A DNA stretch of 25,504 bases from Hydrogenophaga sp. (GCA_021154985.1 JAJNQE010000013.1:1-25504), one strand, 5' to 3'. Shown: positions 15,352 to 23,804, counted from the first letter of the stretch. The notes: generated from the sequence alone by a model not told the origin. Numbers and translations are program-made.

Positions 15352-16572
15352 ATGCAACGGTTTTTGACCGCTGGCTTGCGCCAGCTCGCATCGCCTGCCT
15401 TTCTGGCGGGTGCCTTGCTCGCGCTCAGCGCCGGTGTGGCGAATGCGCAAGCTTCCAAAGCGCCCGCGCAGGACGACCCGGCCCCACCGGCCGTGACGGC
15501 ACCCGCTGCCACGCAGTCTGGCGGCATCAAGAGCGCCAACATTTTCGAGATCGCCCCCGACGCGTCCACCGACCCCAAGTACAGCGAGCAGACCAACGCC
15601 CAGCGCGGTCAGGTCCAGCCCGGCAACAACGCACCCATGTGGCGCGATGTGGGCAAGGGTGTGACCGGCTACACCAGCCTGCCGTACCCCGAAGCGGGCA
15701 ACATGATCCAGGGCTTTGTGCAGTACCCCGGCTCCAGCCTCACCAACGCGGGTGAAGCCTGGCGCCAGGTGCGCAACAACTGGATCATTCCCTACGGCGG
15801 CTCGCTGCTGCTGATCGCTGCGGTGGCGCTGGCCTTGTTCTACTTCGGCAAGGGCACGATCAAGCTGCACGGCAGCGAGACCGGCCGTGTCATCGAGCGC
15901 TTCACGTACGTCGAACGCGCCGCCCACTGGGTCAACGCCATCACCTTCGTGGTCCTGGCGGTGTCCGGCATCGTCATGGCGTTCGGCAAGTTTTTCTTGC
16001 TGCCGATCATCGGCAGCACGCTGTTCGGCTGGCTGACCTATGCCCTGAAAAACATGCACAACTTCGCCGGCCCGCTGTTCGCGGTGTCGCTGGTGGTGGT
16101 GTTCTTCACCTTCCTCAAGGACAACTGGCCCAGCAAGGAAGACTTTGCCTGGATCATGAAAGCCGGCGGCCTGTTCGGTGGCGCCGAAGTGCCTTCGCAC
16201 CGCTTCAACGCGGGCGAGAAGGTCGTGTTCTGGGGCGGCGTGTTCTTCCTCGGCTTGCTCGTGGTGGGTTCCGGCGTGTTCCTCGACAAGATCGTGCCGG
16301 CGGTGGACTACACCCGCGCCAACATGCAGGTGGCTCACATGATCCACGGCGTGGCCACGGTGCTGATGATGGCCATGTTCCTCGGCCACATCTACATGGG
16401 CACCATCGGCATGGAAGGTGCCTACAAAGCCATGAAGACCGGCTATGTGGACGAGACCTGGGCCAAGGAACACCACGAACTCTGGTACGACGACATCAAG
16501 GCCGGCAAGATCCCTGCGCACCGCACGGCTGCAGCCGCTGCCGCGGCCAGCGACGCGCCCCGCGCAGCCTGA
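15352..16572 (+). CDS. fdhC: Formate dehydrogenase cytochrome b (gamma) subunit
   Basis: A 406-residue membrane subunit that anchors the dehydrogenase and hands electrons to quinone. A cleavable signal peptide (ending near VANAQA) precedes a roughly 110-residue non-membrane segment rich in Pro, Gly and Asn. Five hydrophobic helices follow, near 147-167, 192-212, 236-256, 290-312 and 330-350. Candidate haem-b ligands are H192, H236, H332 and H346. The C-terminus has the GYVDETWAKEHHELWYDDIKAG block usual in this family and an Ala-rich tail. It is much longer than E. coli FdnI (about 217 residues) because of the exported N-terminal part, which probably contacts the soluble subunits. Confidence 0.92.
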   Translation: MQRFLTAGLRQLASPAFLAGALLALSAGVANAQASKAPAQDDPAPPAVTAPAATQSGGIKSANIFEIAPDASTDPKYSEQTNAQRGQVQPGNNAPMWRDVGKGVTGYTSLPYPEAGNMIQGFVQYPGSSLTNAGEAWRQVRNNWIIPYGGSLLLIAAVALALFYFGKGTIKLHGSETGRVIERFTYVERAAHWVNAITFVVLAVSGIVMAFGKFFLLPIIGSTLFGWLTYALKNMHNFAGPLFAVSLVVVFFTFLKDNWPSKEDFAWIMKAGGLFGGAEVPSHRFNAGEKVVFWGGVFFLGLLVVGSGVFLDKIVPAVDYTRANMQVAHMIHGVATVLMMAMFLGHIYMGTIGMEGAYKAMKTGYVDETWAKEHHELWYDDIKAGKIPAHRTAAAAAAASDAPRAA

Positions 16573-16605
16573 GCGTCACCTTCTTTTCTGAGACAAGGAA
16601 ATCCC

Positions 16606-16998
16606 ATGAAACGCAGCCTTCTGTGCCTCTCGATGCTGTTGGCCACGTCCGTGTTCGCCAAGCTGCCCGCGCCTGTGTTGACCGACGAGGCCAAAGCCAA
16701 AGCCGAAGAAGCCAAGGCCAGGACCGCCTGGGCCGCCAAGGTGGAAAGCTACAAGCTGTGCCTCTCGATGGACCGCGCGGCCGGCAACTACTTCAAGACC
16801 GCAGCCTCCACCGGCAAGTCGGTGAAGCCTGCCGCGGCGCTGCCGGCCTGTGCCGACCCCGGCCCGTTCACGTACGTGGCAGCCGCTGCCGTGGCCGTGG
16901 CCAAACCCGTCGAAGCGGCAGGTGCCCACTCGCCGGCCGCCACAGCCGCCACCCCACCCAGCGGCAAGGCGCCCGCTGCCGCCCCCACCGGCAAGTGA
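16606..16998 (+). CDS. Small secreted protein at the end of the fdh operon
   Basis: A 130-residue protein with a signal peptide (MKRSLLCLSMLLATSVFA, cleavage likely after VFA). The mature part has a charged Ala/Lys/Glu helix (residues about 25-45), a short region with a Cys pair (C52 and C81) that could form a disulfide, and an Ala/Pro-rich low-complexity tail. AAGGA precedes the ATG, 33 bp after the gamma subunit, and a terminator-like hairpin follows, so it is the last operon gene. No family is recognised. A periplasmic accessory role is inferred only from its place. Confidence 0.7.
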   Translation: MKRSLLCLSMLLATSVFAKLPAPVLTDEAKAKAEEAKARTAWAAKVESYKLCLSMDRAAGNYFKTAASTGKSVKPAAALPACADPGPFTYVAAAAVAVAKPVEAAGAHSPAATAATPPSGKAPAAAPTGK

Positions 16999-17038
16999 GT
17001 CGCCACTGCGCTGCCCGTTGCCGGGTGGCCTGTGTCTG

Positions 17039-17069
17039 AAAGGGCCGTGCCTTTGGGTGCCGGCCCTTT
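17039..17069 (+). terminator. Terminator-like hairpin after the fdh operon
   Basis: AAAGGGCCG at 17039-17047 pairs perfectly with CGGCCCTTT at 17061-17069, leaving a 13-base loop. The 3' side ends in TTT and is followed by GACTTTG, so the U-tract is short. It fits an intrinsic terminator after the secreted-protein gene, before fdhD. Confidence 0.55.
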
Positions 17070-17106
17070 GACTTTGTCGCCATCGAATCTGTTGTAGCCT
17101 GTTCCC

Positions 17107-18039
17107 ATGCCGTTGCCCCACCTCACCCAGGCCCACGCCCCGCTGACCCGCGAAGTCGAGGTCATGAACCAGCTGGGTGAGCGCGAATCGATCTTCATTC
17201 CCGCCGAGCGCGATCTCACCGTGTATGTAGACAAGCGCGAACTGGTCACGCTCATGACGCTGGGCGCCCACCCCGAATGGCTGGTGCTGGGCTATCTGCT
17301 CAACCAGCGGCTCATTGCCTCGGTGGACGAGATCGAGTCGATCACCGTCGATTGGGAGGTGGGCGCAGCGTCGGTCAAAACGCGCCACGGCATTGACCAC
17401 ATTGAAGAGCGCACGTCCAAACGCGTGGTCACCACCGGCTGCGGCCAGGGCAGCGTGTTCGGCAACCTCATGGACGAGATCGACAGCATCCGGCTGCCGG
17501 CTTCCATGGTGCTGCGCCAGTCGCAGCTGTACGCCATCGTCAACGCCATCCGGCTGAAAGAGAGCACCTACAAGTCTGCCGGGTCGGTGCACGCGTGTGC
17601 GCTGTTCCGCGACGAAGAACTGCAGCTGTTCGTGGAAGACGTGGGCCGCCACAACGCCGTGGACACCATTGCAGGCTGGATGGCACTGCAACAAGCCCCC
17701 ACGCTCCCCGCTGTGCGTGGTTCGCTGCCCCCCGAGGGGGCTGATCCGGCTTGGGGCGGCCCGGCGCCGGATCGCACCAGCGAGAAGGTGTTCTACACCA
17801 CCGGGCGCCTCACCAGCGAGATGGTGATCAAGTCGGCCCAGATGGGCGTGGCCGTGGTGGTTTCGCGCAGCGGCATCACGCAGATGGGGCTCGATGTGGC
17901 GCAGCGCGTGGGCCTGTGCGCCATCGGGCGCGCCACCAACAAACACTTTCTCTGTTACGCACACCCCGAGCGTCTGGTGCTTGACGCGATGCCACCCCCG
18001 GCGCCCGCTGTGCGAGAGCGCGCCGCCAGCCCGTCCTGA
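17107..18039 (+). CDS. fdhD: Sulfurtransferase FdhD with an in-frame repeat insertion
   Basis: FdhD is required for formate dehydrogenase activity: it takes sulfur from a cysteine desulfurase and delivers it to the molybdenum cofactor. The 310-residue product shows the family landmarks LGYLLNQRLI, VVTTGCGQGSVFG, SVHACALF, EDVGRHNAVDTIAGW and TTGRLTSEMVIKSAQMG. In place of the E. coli CxxC pair (C121/C124) only C112 is present (CGQG). Residues about 197-224 (Pro/Gly-rich) lie where relatives have a short loop. The DNA there has the hairpin pattern of a Comamonadaceae intergenic repeat and keeps the frame. The gene follows the fdh terminator and has no ribosome binding site; TTGACT at 17068 and TTGTAG at 17092 form a weak candidate promoter. 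Confidence 0.9.
   Translation: MPLPHLTQAHAPLTREVEVMNQLGERESIFIPAERDLTVYVDKRELVTLMTLGAHPEWLVLGYLLNQRLIASVDEIESITVDWEVGAASVKTRHGIDHIEERTSKRVVTTGCGQGSVFGNLMDEIDSIRLPASMVLRQSQLYAIVNAIRLKESTYKSAGSVHACALFRDEELQLFVEDVGRHNAVDTIAGWMALQQAPTLPAVRGSLPPEGADPAWGGPAPDRTSEKVFYTTGRLTSEMVIKSAQMGVAVVVSRSGITQMGLDVAQRVGLCAIGRATNKHFLCYAHPERLVLDAMPPPAPAVRERAASPS
17695..17778. repeat. GC-rich hairpin repeat inside fdhD
   Basis: The stretch holds GCCCCC-CGA-GGGGGC at 17727-17741 and a perfect 8 bp stem GATCCGGC/GCCGGATC at 17743-17773. The C-run/G-run core is shared with the intergenic copies at 6-78 and 18756-18833, while the 3' part (GGCTTGGGGCGGCCC) is of another subtype. It spans about 28 codons without breaking the frame. 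Origin by insertion is inference. Confidence 0.6.
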
Positions 18040-18089
18040 CGTGGCCTGACCACCCTCCCTCGGCATGCTCCCGGGGGTTCGGGCATAAA

Positions 18090-18113
18090 CTCGGCTCACT
18101 TTTTTTAGCCGAG
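18090..18113 (+). promoter_or_regulatory. upp leader hairpin with a T-run in its loop
   Basis: CTCGGCT at 18090-18096 pairs with AGCCGAG at 18107-18113. The 10-base loop is CAC followed by seven T. The 3' arm runs into GAGAG, the only ribosome-binding-like sequence before the upp ATG at 18122. CATAAA at 18084-18089 may be a -10 box, which would place the start of transcription close to the T-run. Pyrimidine control is inferred by analogy with E. coli upp. Confidence 0.4.
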
Positions 18114-18121
18114 AGTTCCCC

Positions 18122-18754
<633 letters not shown>

Positions 18755-18755
18755 T

Positions 18756-18833
18756 GCTCCCCCCGCGCCGCGCCTGCGGCGCGTCACCCCTCAGGGGCAA
18801 CGCCTGCGGTCTGGCAAAGCCATTCCCGCGGCG
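18756..18833. repeat. GC-rich triple-hairpin intergenic repeat, copy 2
   Basis: It begins one base after the upp stop codon. GCGCCGC-GCCT-GCGGCGC lies at 18765-18782, CCCC-TCA-GGGG at 18787-18797 and TGGC-AAA-GCCA at 18812-18822. Order and sequence match copy 1 at the left end of the window. The first stem may help end upp transcription, but no U-tract follows. The remaining spacer to 18899 shows nothing further. Confidence 0.7.
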
Positions 18834-18899
18834 TTCTGAACCAATGCACTTCGCGCCGGTCGGACGTGTGGCTTTTGTGGATGCGATAAGGTTCTTCGA

Positions 18900-21455
18900 A
18901 TGAGTACACCCACCACCTCCCTGCCCATCCGCTTCTGGACCCTGGGCTGGTCTTCCCTGGTCCGCGACTGGCGGGCCGGCGAGCTGCGGCTGCTGATGCT
19001 GGCGGTGACGCTGGCCGTGGCGGCCTTGTCGGCGGTGGGCTTCTTTGCCGACCGGCTGCAGGGCGGCCTGTCGCGCGATGCGCGGGCCCTCATCGGCGGC
19101 GATGTGGTCATCAGCAGCGACAACGCGCCACCGCCGGCCTTTGAGCAGCAGGCCCGCGAGCTGGGGCTGACCGTGGCACAGACGCTGAACTTTCCCACCA
19201 TGGGCCGTGCACGCGAGGAAGAGGGCGGTGGCGCCCGGCTGGTGGCATTGAAGTCGGTGGGTGAGGGTTATCCGCTGCGCGGCAGCCTGCGCGTGGCCGA
19301 GTCGCCCACCGCCACTGATGCGCCCACGCGCGACATCCCCGCGCCCGGCACGGCCTGGGTCGACGCCGCGCTGCTCGCCTCGCTGAACCTGCAGATGGGC
19401 CAGCCCCTGCTGCTGGGCGACTCTTCGCTCACCATCGCTCGCGTCATCGTGGTCGAGCCCGACCGGGGCGCCGGCTTCATGAGCTTTGCGCCGCGCGTGA
19501 TGATCAACAGTGCCGATCTGCCCGCCACCGGCCTGGTGCAGCCCGCCAGCCGCCTCAACTACCGCCTGGCCGTGGTGGGTGACGAGGCCCGCGTGGCCCG
19601 CTTCAACCAGTGGGCGCAGGCCGAGGTGGAAAAGCCGGGGGTGCGCGGCATCCGGCTCGAATCGCTCGAAGGCGGGCGCCCCGAGATGCAGCAGACGCTG
19701 GAGCGCGCCGAGAAATTCCTCAACCTCGTGGCCCTGCTGGCCGCGCTCCTGTGCGCCGTGGCCGTGGCCATCGCCGCGCGCGGCTTCGCGCAGCGCCATC
19801 TGGATGACTGCGCCATGCTGCGCGTGCTCGGCCTCTCGCAAGGCACCATGGCGCGCGCCTACACGCTCGAATTTGCGCTGGTGGGGCTGTTTGCCAGCGC
19901 GCTGGGCGTGGCCATTGGTTACGCGGTGCACCACGTTTTCGTGGTGCTGCTCGCGGGCCTGGTGGAGGCCAGCCTGCCGCCGCCCGGCATCACGCCGGTC
20001 CTGCTCGGCCTGGGCATGGGCCTCACGCTCATGATGGCCTTTGGCCTGCCGCCGGTGCTGCAGCTGGCCAAGGTGCCACCGCTGCGCGTGATCCGCCGCG
20101 ATGTCGGCCAACTCAAGCCCGCCACGCTGGCTGTGCTGGCGCTGGGCATGGCCGGCTTTGCCGCGCTGCTGCTCGCCGCCAGCCGCGATGTGTTGCTGGG
20201 TGGCATCGCGGTGGGCGGCTTCGCGGCCGCCGTGCTGCTGTTTGCCGCTGCGAGTTATGCCGCCGTGCGGTTGCTGCGCGCCAGCGTGAACGAAGCCACC
20301 GCGCCGCGCGCGCTCGTGATGGCCACGCGCCAGCTCTCGGCGCGCCCGGCGTATGCGGTGGTACAGATCAGCGCGCTGTCGGTCGGCCTGCTCGCGCTGG
20401 TGTTGCTGGTGCTGCTGCGCACCGACCTGATTTCAAGCTGGCGCAACGCCACCCCGCCCGACGCGCCCAACCGCTTTGTGATCAACGTGCAGCCCGAGCA
20501 GGGCCCCGAGTTCCAGCAGGCGCTGCGCACCGCCGGCGTGGAGCGCTTCGACTGGTACCCCATGATCCGCGGCCGGCTGGTCAGCATCAACGGCGCGGCC
20601 GTGAAGCCCGAGGACTACACCGACGACCGCGCCGCCCGCCTGGTGGACCGCGAGTTCAACCTCTCCAACACCGCCACCCTGCCCGACAACAACCCGGTGG
20701 TGCAGGGCAAGTGGACCGACAACGAGGCCGACGCCCTCAGCGTGGAAGAAGGCCTGGCCGAAACCCTGGGCCTCAAGCTCGGCGACCGCCTGGGCTTCGA
20801 CATCGGCGGGCAACTCACCGAAGGCCGCATCACCAGCCTGCGCAAGGTCGACTGGGGCTCCATGCGCGTCAACTTCTTCGTGGTGTTTCCGCTGGCCGAG
20901 GTGCCCGACGTGCCGGTGAGCTTCATCAGCGCCTTCCGCGCGCCCGACGGCGCGAGCGCTGCCGGCGCCAGTTTCGACAACACGCTGGTGCGCCAGTTTC
21001 CCAACATCACCAACGTCGACATGAGCCAGACCATTGCGCAGGTGCAGCGCGTGCTGGGCCAGGTCATCAGCGCGGTGGAGTTCCTGTTTGCCTTCACGCT
21101 CGCCGCCGGCCTGGTGGTGCTGCTCGCCGCCATCACCGCCACACGCGGTGAACGCGAGCGCGAGTTCGCCAGCCTGCGCGCCGTGGGCGCGGGCTCCAGT
21201 CTGCTGCGCCAGGTGCAGCGCATCGAGCTGCTGGGTGTGGGCCTGCTGGCGGGCTTCCTCGCGTCCAGCGTGGCCGTGGCCGTGGGCTGGGCGCTGGCGC
21301 GCTATGTGTTCCAGTTCTCATGGACAGCGTCGCCGTGGGTGCCGCTGGGCGGCGCCGTGGCGGGCGCGGTGCTGGCCCTGGTGGCCGGCTGGTGGGGGCT
21401 GCGCAGCGTGTTGCGCACCCCGGTGGTGGAAACCTTGCGCAAGGCCGCAGCATGA
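18900..21455 (+). CDS. FtsX-like ABC transporter permease (YbbP type)
   Basis: An 851-residue inner-membrane permease with the layout of E. coli YbbP. It has an N-terminal helix (about 30-50) and a periplasmic region beginning GGDVVISSDN. A first FtsX domain with about four helices follows (about 275-400), then two central helices (about 405-460), another helix near 490-505, a second large periplasmic region (about 510-710) and a final FtsX domain (about 715-845) with three helices and the REREFASLRAVGAG coupling segment. Such permeases work with a LolD-like ATPase (YbbA), but none is encoded nearby. The substrate is unknown; envelope or lipid-linked release is the usual suggestion. Its stop overlaps the haemoglobin start (ATGA). 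Confidence 0.87.
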   Translation: MSTPTTSLPIRFWTLGWSSLVRDWRAGELRLLMLAVTLAVAALSAVGFFADRLQGGLSRDARALIGGDVVISSDNAPPPAFEQQARELGLTVAQTLNFPTMGRAREEEGGGARLVALKSVGEGYPLRGSLRVAESPTATDAPTRDIPAPGTAWVDAALLASLNLQMGQPLLLGDSSLTIARVIVVEPDRGAGFMSFAPRVMINSADLPATGLVQPASRLNYRLAVVGDEARVARFNQWAQAEVEKPGVRGIRLESLEGGRPEMQQTLERAEKFLNLVALLAALLCAVAVAIAARGFAQRHLDDCAMLRVLGLSQGTMARAYTLEFALVGLFASALGVAIGYAVHHVFVVLLAGLVEASLPPPGITPVLLGLGMGLTLMMAFGLPPVLQLAKVPPLRVIRRDVGQLKPATLAVLALGMAGFAALLLAASRDVLLGGIAVGGFAAAVLLFAAASYAAVRLLRASVNEATAPRALVMATRQLSARPAYAVVQISALSVGLLALVLLVLLRTDLISSWRNATPPDAPNRFVINVQPEQGPEFQQALRTAGVERFDWYPMIRGRLVSINGAAVKPEDYTDDRAARLVDREFNLSNTATLPDNNPVVQGKWTDNEADALSVEEGLAETLGLKLGDRLGFDIGGQLTEGRITSLRKVDWGSMRVNFFVVFPLAEVPDVPVSFISAFRAPDGASAAGASFDNTLVRQFPNITNVDMSQTIAQVQRVLGQVISAVEFLFAFTLAAGLVVLLAAITATRGEREREFASLRAVGAGSSLLRQVQRIELLGVGLLAGFLASSVAVAVGWALARYVFQFSWTASPWVPLGGAVAGAVLALVAGWWGLRSVLRTPVVETLRKAAA

Positions 21456-21871
21456 CGACACAGATTCAAGAACCCGCACCGTTTGCCACGCCGTTTGAAT
21501 GGATTGGTGGCGAAGAGAAGGTGCGCGCGTTGGTCGACCGTTTCTACGACCTCATGGATATTGAACCCGGCTACAAGGAACTGCGCCTGGCCCACGGCAA
21601 CACGCTGCAGGACGCCCGGCAGAAACTGTTCTGGTTCCTTTGCGGCTGGCTCGGAGGTCCACAGCACTACACCGAAAAATTCGGCCACCCGCGCCTGCGC
21701 ATGCGCCACATGCCGTTCTCGATCGGCGTGCAGGAGCGCGACCAGTGGCTCGCCTGCATGGACCAGGCCATGGGCGAGACGGGGGTGGACGCGGTGCTGC
21801 GCGAGCGGCTCAAGACCAGCTTTTTCCAGACGGCAGACTGGATGCGCAACCAACCCGGGTCCCATGGATGA
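21452..21871 (+). CDS. Group II truncated haemoglobin
   Basis: A 139-residue two-over-two globin. It has the FYDLM segment with Tyr B10 (Y32), the block FLCGWLGGPQHYTEKFGHPRLR typical of group II, proximal His F8 (H86 in RMRHMPFSIG) and Trp G8 (W99 in DQWLACM). Haem binding is therefore well supported. Members bind O2 or NO and are linked to stress or NO handling; which applies here cannot be read from the sequence. It overlaps the permease before it and the protease after it by 4 bp each, so the three are probably translated in a coupled way. Confidence 0.92.
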   Translation: MTTQIQEPAPFATPFEWIGGEEKVRALVDRFYDLMDIEPGYKELRLAHGNTLQDARQKLFWFLCGWLGGPQHYTEKFGHPRLRMRHMPFSIGVQERDQWLACMDQAMGETGVDAVLRERLKTSFFQTADWMRNQPGSHG

Positions 21872-22386
21872 CCGACCGGATTCCCAGCGTGGCGCAGACG
21901 GCGCGACGGGGTGCGCTGGGCATCGCGGCGTTCTGGCTGGCGCTCATGGGCCTGTTGTATCTGGGTTTCGAGCATGTGGAGCAACGCCGGGAAGCCGGCA
22001 GCCAGCCTTTCGCCAATGCGCAGGGCGAGCTGGTGATTCCCCGCGGGCGTGACGGTCACTTCCGGATGGCGGGGCAGGTCAATGGGCAGGCCGTGACCTT
22101 TCTGGTGGACACCGGCGCCAGCTCTGTGACCGTGAGCGAAGACTTTGCACGCCGGGCGAACCTCGAAGGCGGGCAGAACGTCACCTTCCAAACCGCCAAC
22201 GGACCGTTGCAAGGCCGGGTCGTGCGCCAGGTGCCGGTGCAGGCCGGCCACCTGGGCCTGAACGGCACCACGGTGGCGGTGGGTCTGGTGGGGCTAGACA
22301 ACGACAAGGCGCTGCTCGGCCAGAGCTTCCTCTCGCGCTTCGACATCCAGATCTTGCAGGGTGAGATGCGGCTCACGCCGCGCTGA
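21868..22386 (+). CDS. Membrane-anchored retropepsin-like aspartic protease
   Basis: A 172-residue protein of the clan AA retropepsin-like family (TIGR02281 type). It has one N-terminal membrane helix (about 17-34), a short linker, and a single pepsin-like lobe with the catalytic DTG (D81, FLVDTGASSVTVS). Later come VGLVGLDNDKALLGQSFLSRF and the terminal strand pair QGEMRLTPR. With one DTG it must dimerise to be active. The active part should face the periplasm. The start overlaps the globin stop; the stop is 3 bp from the end of the convergent Smr gene. The target is unknown. Confidence 0.88.
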   Translation: MTDRIPSVAQTARRGALGIAAFWLALMGLLYLGFEHVEQRREAGSQPFANAQGELVIPRGRDGHFRMAGQVNGQAVTFLVDTGASSVTVSEDFARRANLEGGQNVTFQTANGPLQGRVVRQVPVQAGHLGLNGTTVAVGLVGLDNDKALLGQSFLSRFDIQILQGEMRLTPR

Positions 22387-22389
22387 GCA

Positions 22390-23031
22390 TCAGGCGCCGC
22401 CCGATTTCAGCAACACCACCAGCGCCCCGGCCCCACCCTCGGCCGGGCGCGCCTGCACAAACGCCATCACCTCGTTCTTTTGCACCAGCCAGCGCAGCAC
22501 ACGGCTTTTCAGCACCGGGGTGCGGCCGGGTGAACCCAGACCCTTGCCGTGCACCACACGCACGCAGCGCAGGCCTTGCTGGTGGGCTTCGCGGATGAAG
22601 CGGCCCAGGGCTTCGCGGGCTTCGTCGGTGCGCAGGCCATGCAGGTCGATCTGGCGCTGGATGCTCCAGCCGCCTTCGCGCAGCTTGCGCATCACGTCCG
22701 CCCCGATGCCGGGGCAGCGGTAGCTCAGCATCTCGTCGGTGTGCAGCAGGGTCTCGATGTCGAACTCGTCGCTCAAGGCTTCGCGCATCACCGAGGCTTC
22801 GTCCAGCTGGCGCTGCAGCGGCAGGGGCTCCACCGGCACCGGGCGCGGTTCGATGCGGCCCGGGTTCAGGATGGGCTGCACAGGGCCCACGGCCAGCGCG
22901 AACAGGCGGCGCTCGCGTTCTCGCTGCCGTTCAAGCTGGCGCGCGGCTTCGCGCCGGGCGGCCTCCGCCGCTGCACGCTCGGCCATCACGCGTTTGAGCG
23001 TTTTCAGGTCGGCCAGCGTGTTGACTTTCAT
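22390..23031 (-). CDS. Smr-domain protein (possible endonuclease)
   Basis: A 213-residue protein. The N-terminal part (about 1-45) is a highly charged Arg/Glu/Ala helix, likely a coiled coil. The C-terminal Smr domain (about 125-210) has the signature DLHGLRTDEAREAL with D129-L-H131-G and VVHGKGLGSPG (H161-GKG). The domain is known from MutS2 and is linked to nicking or RNA cleavage, including ribosome rescue; single-domain members such as E. coli SmrA/SmrB resemble this one. ATG at 23031 was chosen over an upstream Met because the conserved charged start MKVNTLADLK begins there. Confidence 0.88.
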   Translation of the reverse strand: MKVNTLADLKTLKRVMAERAAAEAARREAARQLERQRERERRLFALAVGPVQPILNPGRIEPRPVPVEPLPLQRQLDEASVMREALSDEFDIETLLHTDEMLSYRCPGIGADVMRKLREGGWSIQRQIDLHGLRTDEAREALGRFIREAHQQGLRCVRVVHGKGLGSPGRTPVLKSRVLRWLVQKNEVMAFVQARPAEGGAGALVVLLKSGGA

Positions 23032-23092
23032 GGCGCGATTGTGACGGAGTGCGTGCCCTTGGCCGGCCGGCAACCCGATCAACCCTGGGGGC

Positions 23093-23785
23093 TCAGATCA
23101 GGCCCATTTCGGCCATGGACGCAGCGTGGTTGCGCGTGACGATGAAGTGGTCGAGCACCTTCACGTCCACCAGCGCCAGGGCCGACTTGAGGGTGGCCGT
23201 CAGCGCTTCGTCGGCGCGCGAGGGCAGGGCTGTGCCGCTGGGATGGTTGTGCGCGAGCACCACGGCCGCGGCGTGGTGGTGCAGGGCACGCAACACGACC
23301 TCGCGCGGGTACACACTGGTTTGCGTCAGGGTGCCGCGAAACAGCTCTTCGAGCGCCAGCAGCCGGTTTTGGGTGTCGAGGAAGAGCACGGCAAACACCT
23401 CGTGCTGGCGTCCGCCGAGCTGCAACTGCAGGTATTCGCGCACAGCCTGCGGGTTCTCCATCAGGGTTTTTTCCTGCAGGCGCTGGGTGAGGGCACGGCG
23501 GGCGAGTTCGAGCACGGCCAGCACCTCGGCGCGCTTGGCCGGACCCAGGCCCTTGATCTGCTTGAGCGCCTCGGCGCTGGTGTGCAGCAGGCCGGCCATG
23601 CCGCCAAAGTGCTCCAGCAGTTCCTGCGCGAGTTGCACCACGTGTTTGCCGCGGATGCCGGTGCGCAGCAGCAGTGCGAGCAGCTCCACGTCGCTGAGGG
23701 CGCCCGGACCACGTGCGAGCAGTTTTTCGCGCGGTCGCGCATCGAGCGGCAGGCTCTTGAGCCCGACCATGACAAGGCCATCCAT
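23093..23785 (-). CDS. radC: RadC family JAMM-domain protein
   Basis: A 230-residue protein with the full-length RadC layout. The N-terminal UPF0758 part has REKLLARGPGALSDVELLALLLRTG and a helix-hairpin-helix (LKQIKGLGPAKRAEVLA). The C-terminal JAMM/MPN+ domain has E129, the H179-N-H181-PSG motif and D192, so the zinc site is intact. Despite its name, a DNA-repair role is not supported for the family and the substrate is unknown. AGGGAG stands before the ATG. The gene is divergent from the FKBP gene. Confidence 0.92.
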   Translation of the reverse strand: MDGLVMVGLKSLPLDARPREKLLARGPGALSDVELLALLLRTGIRGKHVVQLAQELLEHFGGMAGLLHTSAEALKQIKGLGPAKRAEVLAVLELARRALTQRLQEKTLMENPQAVREYLQLQLGGRQHEVFAVLFLDTQNRLLALEELFRGTLTQTSVYPREVVLRALHHHAAAVVLAHNHPSGTALPSRADEALTATLKSALALVDVKVLDHFIVTRNHAASMAEMGLI

Positions 23786-23804
23786 GCTGTTTTCTCCCTG
23801 ATGC

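Noticed and set aside
17107..18039. fdhD as a pseudogene because of the insertion and missing Cys
   Set aside because: The frame is intact over 310 codons and the conserved blocks on both sides of the insertion are preserved.
18090..18113. The upp leader hairpin as terminator of fdhD
   Set aside because: The T-run is in the loop and the 3' arm is followed by GAGTTCCCC, so no U-tract trails the stem on the plus strand.
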